The notes beneath the pieces are model-generated. The model was not told where the DNA came from. It ran no database searches and saw only the letters and a program-made list of their open reading frames with translations. Of a stretch of 7,114 nt of DNA, positions 1 through 6,308 are shown one piece after another. The DNA lies in the NCBI GenBank assembly GCA_964528755.1, contig CAZGWN010000105.1, positions 1-7,114 on the forward strand, written 5' to 3'. Each line of letters begins with the position of its first letter. The stretch's first letter is position 1. The stretch is from Raineyella sp964528755. GTDB taxonomy: Bacteria; Actinomycetota; Actinomycetes; Propionibacteriales; Propionibacteriaceae. Both the position numbers and the translations under genes were made by a program.

Positions 1-228
1 CCGGCAGGCGGCCAGCGTCCGGACGAACTCCATCAGCGTCGCGCCGGACCTGGTGAACAGGCCGGTGGTGATGACGAACTCGCCACCCTTCAGGAAGTCG
101 ACGTTCTGCAGGTCCTCCGCCAGGTAGACCCAGGACGGGCTCCGGTCCAGACCGGTCCCGCCGCCCCGCAGGTCCATCCGGTACGCCGAACGGGCGCGGG
201 CGTAGATCGTACGGACGGATGTCGACAT
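1..228 (-). CDS. PucR-family transcriptional regulator, N-terminal part (cut by left edge)
   Basis: The visible 76 residues match the N-terminal sensory domain of PucR-type regulators (the 'purine catabolism regulatory protein-like' domain). The signature is a Trp-Val-Tyr followed by Glu-Asp (W33, E38, D39) and then LKGGEFVITTG at residues 46-56, the family's conserved Leu-x-Gly-Gly-Glu-[LF]-[VL]-[LI]-Thr-Thr-Gly core. The ATG at 226-228 is preceded by a strong ribosome binding site, AAAGGAG at 235-241 on the minus strand, six bases upstream. The C-terminal helix-turn-helix that would bind DNA lies beyond the window. The gene is divergent from gabT. In Corynebacterium glutamicum a PucR-type protein (GabR) is reported to activate the GABA genes, so the likely role is control of gabT and of itself. 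The family is clear; the effector (GABA or another nitrogen compound) is inferred from the neighbour. Confidence 0.88.
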   Translation of the reverse strand, partial: MSTSVRTIYARARSAYRMDLRGGGTGLDRSPSWVYLAEDLQNVDFLKGGEFVITTGLFTRSGATLMEFVRTLAACR

Positions 229-394
229 GGCGAGCTCCTTTCGGGAATCATCCGCGGGACATGTGCCGGGAGAACATCCGGGCGGGGATTCTCTGTGACC
301 GCCGTACCTGGGCAGATGCGACGCCAGCACCGATGATGGTGGGAATCGCGGCACCGAGAGGACCACCGCCAACCGCCACACAGGAGCCACCGCC
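229..394. promoter_or_regulatory. Divergent pucR/gabT control region
   Basis: This 166-bp gap holds the 5' ends of two diverging genes, so both promoters and any regulator site must lie here or in the coding edges. I found no convincing -35/-10 pair. Visible repeats are CATCCGCGGG at 249-258 and CATCCGGGCGGG at 275-286 (direct, 26 bp apart), GGGAATC at 243-249 and 341-347 (direct), GAATC/GATTC at 245-249 and 287-291 (inverted), and ATCATC/GATGAT at 247-252 and 332-337 (inverted). They are candidate regulator sites only. The gabT ribosome binding site AGGAG is at 382-386. Confidence 0.6.
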
Positions 395-1762
395 ATGCTC
401 AGGGAAGAACTTCCTCGGATCGTCACCGACACCCTGCCCGGGCCACGCGCCGCCGAGGTGATCGCGCGCCGGGCCCGGGCCGTCCCGTCGGCCGTCCGGT
501 GCAGCTATCCCGTGGTCATCCGCCGTGGCGAGGGCGCGATGGTCGAGGACGTCGACGGCAACCGCTTCGTCGACTGGGTGGGCGGGGTCGGCGTCCTGAA
601 CATCGGGTACTCCCACCCGGAGGTCGTCGCCGCCGTCAAGGCCCAGGCCGACGACTACTTCCATGCGATGGCCAATATCGTCACCCATGAAGGGTACGTC
701 TCCCTCGCCGAGGCGCTCGCCGAGCGCGCCCCCGTGGTGGGCGAGCGCCGACGGACGTTCTTCGCCAACAGCGGCGCCGAGGCCGACGAGAACGCGGTGA
801 AGATCGCGAAGGCCTTCACCGGGCGACCCAACATCATCGTCTTCTCGGGCGCCTTCCACGGCCGGACACTGCTGACCATGGCGATGACCGCCAAGAAGGC
901 GTACGCCAAGGGGATGGGGCCCTTCCCCGACGGCGTGTACCGCTCGGAATTCCCCTACCTCTACCGGGCCCCGGGCGCTCTCGAGGGGGATGCGGCGATC
1001 TCCTACTACCTGGACCGACTGGAGGAGACCTTCGAGAATGCGTCGCTGCCGGAGCAGGTCGCCGCGATCGTCGTCGAACCCGTCCAGGGCGAGGGCGGTT
1101 TCATCCCGGCGCCGCCGGCCTGGGTGAAGGCCGTCCGCGAGATCTGCGACCGGTACGGCATCGTGCTCATCGCCGACGAGGTGCAGTGCGGGTATGCCCG
1201 TACGGGACGGCTCTTCGCCAGCGAGTACTGGGCGGAGAACGGCGTACGTCCCGACATCCTCACCGCCGCGAAGTCGATCGCGGCCGGCATTCCGCTGAGC
1301 GCCGTCGTCGCCCGTGAGGAGATCATGGAGTCGGTGCCGGCCGGGGTGATCGGCGGCACGTACTGCGGCAACCCGCTCGCCTGTGCGGCCGGGCTGAAGG
1401 TGCTGGAGATCATCGAACGCGATGACCTCGCCGGCCGGGCGATCCGGATCGGCGAGACGGTGATGGCACGCTACCGGGAGTGGGCGCAGCGCTTCGACGT
1501 CATCGGGGACGTGCGCGGTCTCGGCGCCATGGTCGGCATCGAGTTCGTCAGGGACCGCGCCACCAAGGAACCCTTCTCCGAACTGGTGACCGGCCTGGTC
1601 GACGAGGCCGCCCGGCACGGCCTGCTGATCGAGAGCGCCGGTACGTACGGCAACGTGGTGCGCTTCCTCGCCCCCCTGGTCATCACCGACGGGCAGGTGG
1701 ACGCCGGGCTGGACATCCTCGAGAAGGCGCTCGTGTCGCGGCTGGCGAAGCTGCGGGGCTGA
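395..1762 (+). CDS. gabT: 4-aminobutyrate aminotransferase (class III PLP-dependent)
   Basis: A 455-residue cytosolic enzyme of fold-type I, expected to move the amino group of GABA to 2-oxoglutarate, giving succinic semialdehyde and glutamate. Visible motifs in order: cofactor-phosphate loop NSGAEADENAVKIA (125-138), FHGRT (154-158), VVEPVQGEGGF (226-236), the PLP-ring Asp in IADEVQCG (D261), the Schiff-base Lys in TAAKSIAAG (K293), GGTYCGNPLAC (320-330) and IGDVRGLGAMVGIEF near 380-394. These match E. coli GabT more closely than ornithine or acetylornithine transaminases. Length is normal for the family. The ATG follows AGGAG by eight bases. No succinic semialdehyde dehydrogenase gene follows, so the second GABA step must be encoded elsewhere. 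The divergent PucR regulator supports the GABA assignment. Related omega-amino acid substrates such as 5-aminovalerate or beta-alanine cannot be excluded. Confidence 0.92.
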   Translation: MLREELPRIVTDTLPGPRAAEVIARRARAVPSAVRCSYPVVIRRGEGAMVEDVDGNRFVDWVGGVGVLNIGYSHPEVVAAVKAQADDYFHAMANIVTHEGYVSLAEALAERAPVVGERRRTFFANSGAEADENAVKIAKAFTGRPNIIVFSGAFHGRTLLTMAMTAKKAYAKGMGPFPDGVYRSEFPYLYRAPGALEGDAAISYYLDRLEETFENASLPEQVAAIVVEPVQGEGGFIPAPPAWVKAVREICDRYGIVLIADEVQCGYARTGRLFASEYWAENGVRPDILTAAKSIAAGIPLSAVVAREEIMESVPAGVIGGTYCGNPLACAAGLKVLEIIERDDLAGRAIRIGETVMARYREWAQRFDVIGDVRGLGAMVGIEFVRDRATKEPFSELVTGLVDEAARHGLLIESAGTYGNVVRFLAPLVITDGQVDAGLDILEKALVSRLAKLRG

Positions 1763-1796
1763 GGGGCGGCAGCGGGCCCGGCCAGGTCCGCCTCAG
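1759..1796. terminator. Probable shared bidirectional terminator between gabT and the FAD dehydrogenase gene
   Basis: CTGAGG (1759-1764) plus CGG (1767-1769) pairs with CCGCCTCAG (1788-1796), giving nine base pairs with a two-base GG bulge and an 18-base GC-rich loop. The stem includes both stop codons: TGA of gabT at 1760-1762 and the minus-strand TGA at 1793-1795. There is no T-run, as is common for high-GC actinobacterial terminators. The function is inferred from symmetry and from the 30-bp convergent gap. Confidence 0.45.
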
Positions 1797-3157
1797 ATCA
1801 CCCGCCCCGGGGTCAGGATTCCCAGCGGATCCAGAGCGGCCTTCACCGCCCGGTGAACGGCGAGTGCGGTCTCGTCGAGCTGGACGGACAGGAGGTCGTG
1901 CTTGCGGATGCCGATCCCGTGCTCGCCGGTGACGGTGCCGCCGAGGCGGACGGCTTCCTCGGCGATGCGCCGGGCGGCCGCCGCCGCACGGGCCCGGCCG
2001 CCCTCGTCGTCGGCGGGCAGCATGATCACCGGGTGGATGTTGCCGTCCCCGGCATGGCCCGCGGTGGCGATGCTCAGGCCGGAGGCGGCCGCCACCGCGT
2101 CGACCGCCGCCAGGATCTCCACCAGTCGGCTCGGCGGAACGGCGACGTCACAGACGATCAGCGGGCCGAGCGCCAGCATGGCGGGGCTGACCAGGCGCCG
2201 GGCGGCCAGCAGCCGCTCGCCCTCGCCGGCGGAGGCCCGCACGACGCTGGTCGCGCCGTGGTCCGTCCCGCCCAGCACAGCGCTGACCACATCCCACTGG
2301 CCCTCGACATCCTCCCCCGCCAGCCGCCCGATGAGCACCGCAGCGGACCCGCGTTCCAGGCCACCGGGCCGGTACGCCTCCAGTGCCTCGATCGTGGGGG
2401 CGTCGAGGAACTCCAGCACCTCCGGGGTCACCGGACTGCGCATGATCGCCGACACGGCCGCGCCCGCATCGGCCACCGTCGCGTACGCGGCCCGGAAGGT
2501 GACCGGTGCCTCTGCGGGCAGCGGGAGAAGCCGGAGGGTGGCGGCGGTGACGACGCCGAGCGTTCCCTCCGAGCCGACGAAGAGCCCGGTGAGGTGGTAG
2601 CCGGCGGTGTCCTTGCGGGTCCGGCCGCCGGTACGGATGATGCGCCCGTCGGCGAGGACGACCTCCAGACCGGCGACCCAGTCCCGGGTGACCCCGTACT
2701 TGAGACAGCGCAGCCCGCCGGCGTCGGTGGCGATGTTCCCGCCGATCGTGCTGGACTCGAGGCTCGCCGGATCCGGTGGATACATCAGCCCGTGGGCACG
2801 GGCGGCACGGTCCAGGTCGGCCGTGACGACCCCTGCCTCCACCTCGGCCACCCGGTCGTCCGGATCGACGCCTCGGATGCGGTCGAGCCCCGCGAGCGAC
2901 ACGACGAGGCCGCCGTCGTACGCGTTGGCCCCTCCCGCCAGCCCGGTGCCGGCTCCGCGTACGGAGACGGGCACGCGGTGTCTGGTCGCCCATCGCAGGG
3001 CAGCGCTGACATCCTCGACGGTCTCGGCCAGCACGACGGCGACCGGCGTGCCGGCCGGGGCGCCCGAGGTGTCGCGGCACCACGACGCGACATCCTGCGG
3101 GTCCGTCACGACCCGGCAGGACACGGAGCCGACAACGTCGTTCACCGGGAGAGCCAT
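1793..3157 (-). CDS. FAD-linked 2-hydroxyacid dehydrogenase/oxidase, GlcD family
   Basis: A 454-residue flavoprotein of the vanillyl-alcohol-oxidase fold, in the group of D-lactate dehydrogenase, glycolate oxidase subunit GlcD and D-2-hydroxyglutarate dehydrogenase. The FAD-binding PCMH domain shows VRGAGTGLAGGA (67-78), PPDPAS (127-132) and STIGGNIATDAGG (136-148). The C-terminal substrate domain shows GHAGDGNIHP (367-376), with H368 and H375 as likely metal ligands, and GTVTGEHGIGIRK (407-419). It is expected to oxidise a D-2-hydroxyacid to the 2-oxoacid and pass electrons to quinone or another acceptor. No signal peptide or membrane helix is seen. The ATG at 3155-3157 has only a weak GGGTGGG just upstream. 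An upstream extension of the frame is rejected because it has no family similarity and would cross the divergent promoter region and the deacylase gene. Which hydroxyacid is used cannot be told from the sequence. Confidence 0.88.
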   Translation of the reverse strand: MALPVNDVVGSVSCRVVTDPQDVASWCRDTSGAPAGTPVAVVLAETVEDVSAALRWATRHRVPVSVRGAGTGLAGGANAYDGGLVVSLAGLDRIRGVDPDDRVAEVEAGVVTADLDRAARAHGLMYPPDPASLESSTIGGNIATDAGGLRCLKYGVTRDWVAGLEVVLADGRIIRTGGRTRKDTAGYHLTGLFVGSEGTLGVVTAATLRLLPLPAEAPVTFRAAYATVADAGAAVSAIMRSPVTPEVLEFLDAPTIEALEAYRPGGLERGSAAVLIGRLAGEDVEGQWDVVSAVLGGTDHGATSVVRASAGEGERLLAARRLVSPAMLALGPLIVCDVAVPPSRLVEILAAVDAVAAASGLSIATAGHAGDGNIHPVIMLPADDEGGRARAAAAARRIAEEAVRLGGTVTGEHGIGIRKHDLLSVQLDETALAVHRAVKAALDPLGILTPGRVI

Positions 3158-3322
3158 GGACCCACCCTGCCACTGCACCGAACACCGCGGGCACACGGCC
3201 CACGCGGCACCGGGTCGAAGCCGGCGTCGTCCACGGACGCCCCGCAACTTATCCTCCCCATAAGCGCTACGGTGTCCGTGGGCCGAACGCCCGTCGATCC
3301 CCGCCCAGCCAGGAGGATTCCC
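3158..3322. promoter_or_regulatory. Divergent control region between FAD dehydrogenase and M20 deacylase genes
   Basis: A 165-bp region serving both diverging genes. A plus-strand TACGGT at 3268-3273 fits the actinobacterial -10 pattern TAnnnT, about 50 bases before the deacylase start, without a good -35. On the minus strand TAAGTT (3246-3251) is a similar -10 candidate, also without a clear -35. The deacylase ribosome binding site AGGAGG sits at 3311-3316. The concentric palindrome is listed separately. Confidence 0.55.
3231..3281. repeat. Concentric two-layer inverted repeat (candidate operator)
   Basis: The outer arms CCACGGAC (3231-3238) and GTCCGTGG (3274-3281) are perfect 8-bp complements, followed after one mismatch by two more paired bases. 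The inner arms CTTAT (3248-3252) and ATAAG (3260-3264) flank a 7-base spacer. Both layers have the same centre, base 3256. The outer half-sites are 43 bp apart, close to four turns of DNA. The inner dyad lies just upstream of the plus-strand -10 candidate and overlaps the minus-strand one, so a bound protein could control both genes. The symmetry is seen directly; the operator role is inferred. Confidence 0.55.
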
Positions 3323-4414
3323 GTGACCACCGAGGTCGTCACCGCGCGCGAGTTGGCCGCGCAGCTGATCCGGATCGACACCACGGCCACCACCGCGGGC
3401 GAGATCGACGGTCTGCGCCACATCGCCGCTCTGGTCGCCGACCGCGACGACCTGGTCGCAGATTTCCCCCCGAACGAGGCGGGTGAGCCGGCCGCGCTGA
3501 TCCTCCGTCCCCGGCAGGTGTCCGGCGACGTGCTGGTGCTCAGCGGCCACGTCGACACCGTCCCCGCCGATCCGGCCGGATGGGCAAACGACCCGTGGAG
3601 CGGGGTCTCCGTCGACGGGTGGCTGCACGGACGCGGCGCCTCGGACATGAAATCCGGCCTGGCGGCGCTCGTCACGGCCTACCTGGCCGCGCCGGCCGGC
3701 ACCCGGGCGGTGCTGGCGGTGAGCCGCAACGAGGAGAGCGGCTGCCAGGGTGCCCCCGACGTGGTCCGCGGCCTGCGGGCCGCGGGGCTGCACCCGGCCG
3801 CGCTCATCGTCGGCGAGCCCACCGACGGCCGGATCGTCCTGGGCCACAAGGGGCCGCTGTGGATCACCGTCGGGTCGACCGGCCGGGCGGCCCACGGTTC
3901 GACCCCTGAGCAGGGCGACAACGCCATCGTCAAGCTCGCCACCGTACTGGCCCGAGCCGAGACCGACCTGCCGTTTCGTACGCATCCGGGCCTGGGTCGG
4001 GAGAGCGTCAACATCGGGACCGTCCGCGGCGGCACGATCCGCAACATCGTCCCGGATCGTGCCGTCGCCGAGATCGACCTGCGCACGGTCCAGCCCGATC
4101 CCGAACCGCTGCTGGACTGGTGGCGTACCCAACCGGGGATCTCCGACGTGACCGTCGACGTCCACCTGCCCGCCTTCTGGACCGAACCGACCGACCCGTG
4201 GGTGGCGACCCTGCCCGCGCCGGTGTCCGGGGAACCGGTGGGGTTCGGCACCGAGGCGGGGCCGCTGGCCGCCGAGTTCGGCATCGAGCACGCGGTGATC
4301 TGGGGTCCGGGACCGACCGACCGGATGCACGTGCCCGACGAGGCGGTCCGACTGGAGGCCATCGACGACGCGGAGGCCGGCTACCTGAAGGTCCTGCGCG
4401 ACTGGCGGGGCTGA
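3323..4414 (+). CDS. M20-family metallo-deacylase (ArgE/DapE-like; possible succinyl-diaminopimelate desuccinylase)
   Basis: A 363-residue di-zinc amidohydrolase that should remove an acyl group from an N-acylated amino acid. Metal ligands and catalytic residues fall in the family order: H76 in SGHVDTVP, D108 in GRGASDMKSG (the bridging Asp), the Glu pair E137/E138 in NEESG (general base and ligand), E165 in GEPT, and H336 in MHVPDE. H191 in AAHGS marks the lid/dimerisation domain, roughly residues 170-280. Length is close to the usual 370-380. The start is a GTG at 3323-3325, chosen because an ideal AGGAGG lies six bases upstream; the open frame extends much further upstream but overlaps the divergent gene. 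Annotation pipelines often call such proteins DapE, but the gene is not beside lysine or arginine biosynthesis genes here. A catabolic N-acyl amino acid deacylase is equally possible. Confidence 0.87.
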   Translation: MTTEVVTARELAAQLIRIDTTATTAGEIDGLRHIAALVADRDDLVADFPPNEAGEPAALILRPRQVSGDVLVLSGHVDTVPADPAGWANDPWSGVSVDGWLHGRGASDMKSGLAALVTAYLAAPAGTRAVLAVSRNEESGCQGAPDVVRGLRAAGLHPAALIVGEPTDGRIVLGHKGPLWITVGSTGRAAHGSTPEQGDNAIVKLATVLARAETDLPFRTHPGLGRESVNIGTVRGGTIRNIVPDRAVAEIDLRTVQPDPEPLLDWWRTQPGISDVTVDVHLPAFWTEPTDPWVATLPAPVSGEPVGFGTEAGPLAAEFGIEHAVIWGPGPTDRMHVPDEAVRLEAIDDAEAGYLKVLRDWRG

Positions 4415-4435
4415 CCCGGTCCGCTACGGCGCCAG
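4402..4435. terminator. Possible shared terminator between M20 deacylase and tetR genes
   Basis: CTGGCG (4402-4407) and CGCCAG (4430-4435) are perfect 6-bp complements around the 9-bp convergent gap. Both stop codons (TGA 4412-4414; minus-strand TAG at 4424-4426) lie in the loop. The loop is long (22 bases) and there is no T-run, so the call is weak. Confidence 0.25.
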
Positions 4436-5044
4436 GTGTGCGAGCTCGCTGACCAGCGTGTCGTCCAGCGAGGCCGGCCAGGGGAACAACCGGGCGGTCT
4501 CGCGCAACTCGGCCAGGCCGTGCAACCCGACCCACAGCGCCGCCGCATCCCGGTCCGGATCGGCGCTGGTCGACACCCCGGCCCGGGCACACTCCCTCAC
4601 GGCGTCGACGAACACGGCGAAGGCATCCAGGCCGACCGTACGGAGCCGTGCTTCGTCCTGCGGATGGGCGACCAGGGCGGCCGTGGCGTCCCAGACCCCG
4701 CCGAACATCAATCGGTAGCGCGCCGGCTGCTCGTGGGCAAAGGCCAGGTAGCGCCGACAGATCGCCCGCAGCCGATCGGCCGGCTCGCGGTGGTCGTCGC
4801 GGGCCCGGCCGAGCATGTCGACGAGATCGGCGAAGGCCCGCTCGACCACCACCAGCATGATGGCGTCAAGATCCGCGAAATGCCGGTAGATCGACGGCGC
4901 CGCGATCCCGGCGCGACCTGCAATGGAACGCAGCGTCACTGTCTCGCCGTGGGCGAGGAGATCGTCGACGGCGGCCAGGATCTCCCCCCGCAACCGCGCG
5001 CCCTCGCCGCGCGGATTGCGTCTCCGCTCCGCCGGGTCAGTCAC
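4424..5044 (-). CDS. TetR/AcrR-family transcriptional regulator
   Basis: A 206-residue one-component repressor. The N-terminal DNA-binding domain covers about residues 15-62, with the helix-turn-helix VTLRSIAGRAGIAAPSIYRHF around 36-56. The C-terminal ligand domain shows YRLMFGG (110-116) and WVGLHGLAEL (171-180), typical of the 'WHG' subgroup of TetR C-terminal domains. The start is a GTG at 5042-5044 that overlaps the end of the upstream oxidoreductase gene by 8 bp. With only a loose G-rich AAGGTGGTGG upstream, translation is probably coupled. Co-transcription with the oxidoreductase suggests that it represses this operon and is relieved by a substrate or toxic ligand of the enzyme. That ligand is unknown. 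Confidence 0.9.
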   Translation of the reverse strand: MTDPAERRRNPRGEGARLRGEILAAVDDLLAHGETVTLRSIAGRAGIAAPSIYRHFADLDAIMLVVVERAFADLVDMLGRARDDHREPADRLRAICRRYLAFAHEQPARYRLMFGGVWDATAALVAHPQDEARLRTVGLDAFAVFVDAVRECARAGVSTSADPDRDAAALWVGLHGLAELRETARLFPWPASLDDTLVSELAHLAP

Positions 5045-6089
5045 CGAGCACCACCACCTTGCCGGTCACGGTACGCGACTCGGCCAGTTCGAACGCCGCG
5101 ACGATGTCGGAGAGCGGCAGCCGCGCCGCGATCTGCGGTCGGACGGCGCCGACCCGGGCCAGGTCGAGCACCCGTGCGTACGCCTCCCGTTGTCGGCGGA
5201 TGAAGTCCTCGTGCCGACGCTGCCCGGACCAGAAGTTGTAGAAGTGGGCGGTCCGACCGTTCGGCAGCATGTTCCACACCAGCAGCCTGCCGATGAGTGC
5301 CAGGACGGGAAGCCGCGAGTTGCCCTCGTCGTCCTTGGTGGCCGCGGTGCCGTACGAGACCAGGACGCCCCCACGGCGCAGGAAACTCCACGAGGTGGCC
5401 AGGCCGGGACCGCCGACGTGGTCGAACACCGCATCGACACCCGCCGGGGCGAGCCGGCGGACCTGCTCGGCGGCATCGGCGGCGTGGTGGTCGACCGGCT
5501 CGACGCCGAGGGTGCGCAGGCCGTCGTGGTGGCGGGGAGAGGCCGTACCGATCACCCGGATCCCGGCGTGGCGGGCGAGCTGGACCAGGACCGTGCCCAC
5601 TCCCCCGTTGGCGCCGAGCACCACGACCGTTCCGCCCGGGCGGGCCCGGGCGACCTCGTGCAGCATCTGCCAGGCCGTGATCCCGTTGACCAACAGGGCC
5701 TCGGCGTCGGCCGGGTCCAGGTCGTCCGGCACCGGCAGGAGGTCCGCGGCCGGGACCTGCACCCGGTCCGCCCATGCCCCCGTCTTGGTCACGGCGGCGA
5801 CCCGCCGCCCGAGGAGCGAGCGGTCGACGCCTTCGCCGGTCTCGACCACCGTCCCGACGACGTCATAGCCGGGGACGAAGGGGAACGGCGGCTGGTCGTA
5901 GTACTTGCCGCGCCGCATCTGCTGCTCGGCGAAGGAGATGCCGGTGGCCTCCATCCGCAGGAGCACCGATCCGGGACCGGGTGGCGCCGGCGTCCGCGGA
6001 CGGATCTCCAGGCCGGACGGCTCGACCGGTCCGGGCAGGACGACTTCGATCGGGAGGGCGGGCGGGGTGGTCGGCATATTGCTGGGCAT
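5037..6089 (-). CDS. Zinc-less medium-chain dehydrogenase/reductase, NADPH:quinone oxidoreductase type
   Basis: A 350-residue cytosolic enzyme of the MDR superfamily, expected to reduce quinones or alpha,beta-unsaturated carbonyls with NADPH. The GroES-like N-terminal domain contains ISFAEQQMRRG (51-61) and FPFVPGYDVVGTVVETGEGV (69-88). The Rossmann domain has the nucleotide loop LGANGGVGTVLVQLA (158-172), and FDHVGG (222-227) follows. The Cys ligands of zinc alcohol dehydrogenases are absent, placing it with quinone-reductase or VAT-1-like proteins. A hydrophobic stretch of about residues 260-275, then HFYNFWSGQ, lies beyond the core strand and may shape the substrate pocket. I chose the ATG at 6087-6089 because GGGAG lies five bases upstream; ATGs at 6101 and 6077 lack such a site. 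It is the first gene of an operon with tetR. Confidence 0.85.
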   Translation of the reverse strand: MPSNMPTTPPALPIEVVLPGPVEPSGLEIRPRTPAPPGPGSVLLRMEATGISFAEQQMRRGKYYDQPPFPFVPGYDVVGTVVETGEGVDRSLLGRRVAAVTKTGAWADRVQVPAADLLPVPDDLDPADAEALLVNGITAWQMLHEVARARPGGTVVVLGANGGVGTVLVQLARHAGIRVIGTASPRHHDGLRTLGVEPVDHHAADAAEQVRRLAPAGVDAVFDHVGGPGLATSWSFLRRGGVLVSYGTAATKDDEGNSRLPVLALIGRLLVWNMLPNGRTAHFYNFWSGQRRHEDFIRRQREAYARVLDLARVGAVRPQIAARLPLSDIVAAFELAESRTVTGKVVVLGD

Positions 6090-6118
6090 CGGGACTCCCA
6101 TATGAGGTAACGGATGTT

Positions 6119-6165
6119 CGCTTACGCATGAGAGCTTAGCTCGCCGGGCAAACAGCCGTAAGCTC
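6119..6165 (-). promoter_or_regulatory. Candidate promoter and TetR operator of the oxidoreductase-tetR operon
   Basis: On the minus strand TAAGCT (6133-6138) fits the -10 pattern TAnnnT and lies 17 bases from TTACGG (6156-6161), a weak -35. The -10 is inside the 11-base odd palindrome GAGCTTAGCTC (6132-6142). GAGCTTA (6132-6138) and TAAGCTC (6159-6165) form a perfect 7-bp inverted repeat with a 20-base spacer, and CTTACG (6121-6126) pairs with CGTAAG (6157-6162). This clustering is what a TetR autorepression site would look like. The promoter is plausible and the operator is inferred. Confidence 0.45.
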
Positions 6166-6238
6166 ACGGGTGTCGCGGTTTCGGCGCGGTCCACAGTCGG
6201 GTAGGGGGGACCGTGCGGGAGATGCCGGCACATGACGA

Positions 6239-6270
6239 CGCCCCGCCACTCCGGGAGGAGCGGCGGGGCG
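6239..6270 (-). terminator. Second hairpin downstream of yceI
   Basis: CGCCCCGCC (6239-6247) pairs perfectly with GGCGGGGCG (6262-6270). Within the loop CTCC (6249-6252) pairs with GGAG (6257-6260) around GGGA, leaving a single A-C mismatch. The result is a 13-bp, almost continuous GC-rich stem. No T-run follows. It lies 39-70 bases beyond the yceI stop and also shields the oxidoreductase promoter from read-through. Confidence 0.65.
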
Positions 6271-6278
6271 GTCGGGGA

Positions 6279-6298
6279 CGTACGGCTGGGGCCGTACG
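6279..6298 (-). terminator. First hairpin downstream of yceI
   Basis: CGTACGGC (6279-6286) and GCCGTACG (6291-6298) form a perfect 8-bp stem with a 4-base TGGG loop, starting 11 bases after the yceI stop codon. With the next hairpin it makes a tandem terminator of the U-less type seen in GC-rich actinobacteria. Confidence 0.6.
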
Positions 6299-6308
6299 AG
6301 CGGGGTGG

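Noticed and set aside
248..1618. 456-codon minus-strand open frame across gabT
   Set aside because: It is a codon-position shadow of gabT, whose catalytic motifs are complete; the composition is His/Asp/Gly/Arg-rich without motifs.
1853..3322. Long plus-strand extension of the M20 deacylase frame (853 codons in total)
   Set aside because: It is antisense to the FAD dehydrogenase gene and lacks any family match; the ideal AGGAGG before the GTG at 3323 fixes the real start.
3158..4330. Long minus-strand extension of the FAD dehydrogenase frame (845 codons in total)
   Set aside because: The family domain begins at the ATG at 3157. The upstream part is antisense to the M20 deacylase, has no recognisable motifs and is Arg/Gly/Asp-rich low-complexity protein, typical of shadow frames in GC-rich DNA.
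4923..6110. 395-codon plus-strand open frame across the oxidoreductase
   Set aside because: Antisense shadow; it lacks domain motifs and would run against the tetR-qor operon.
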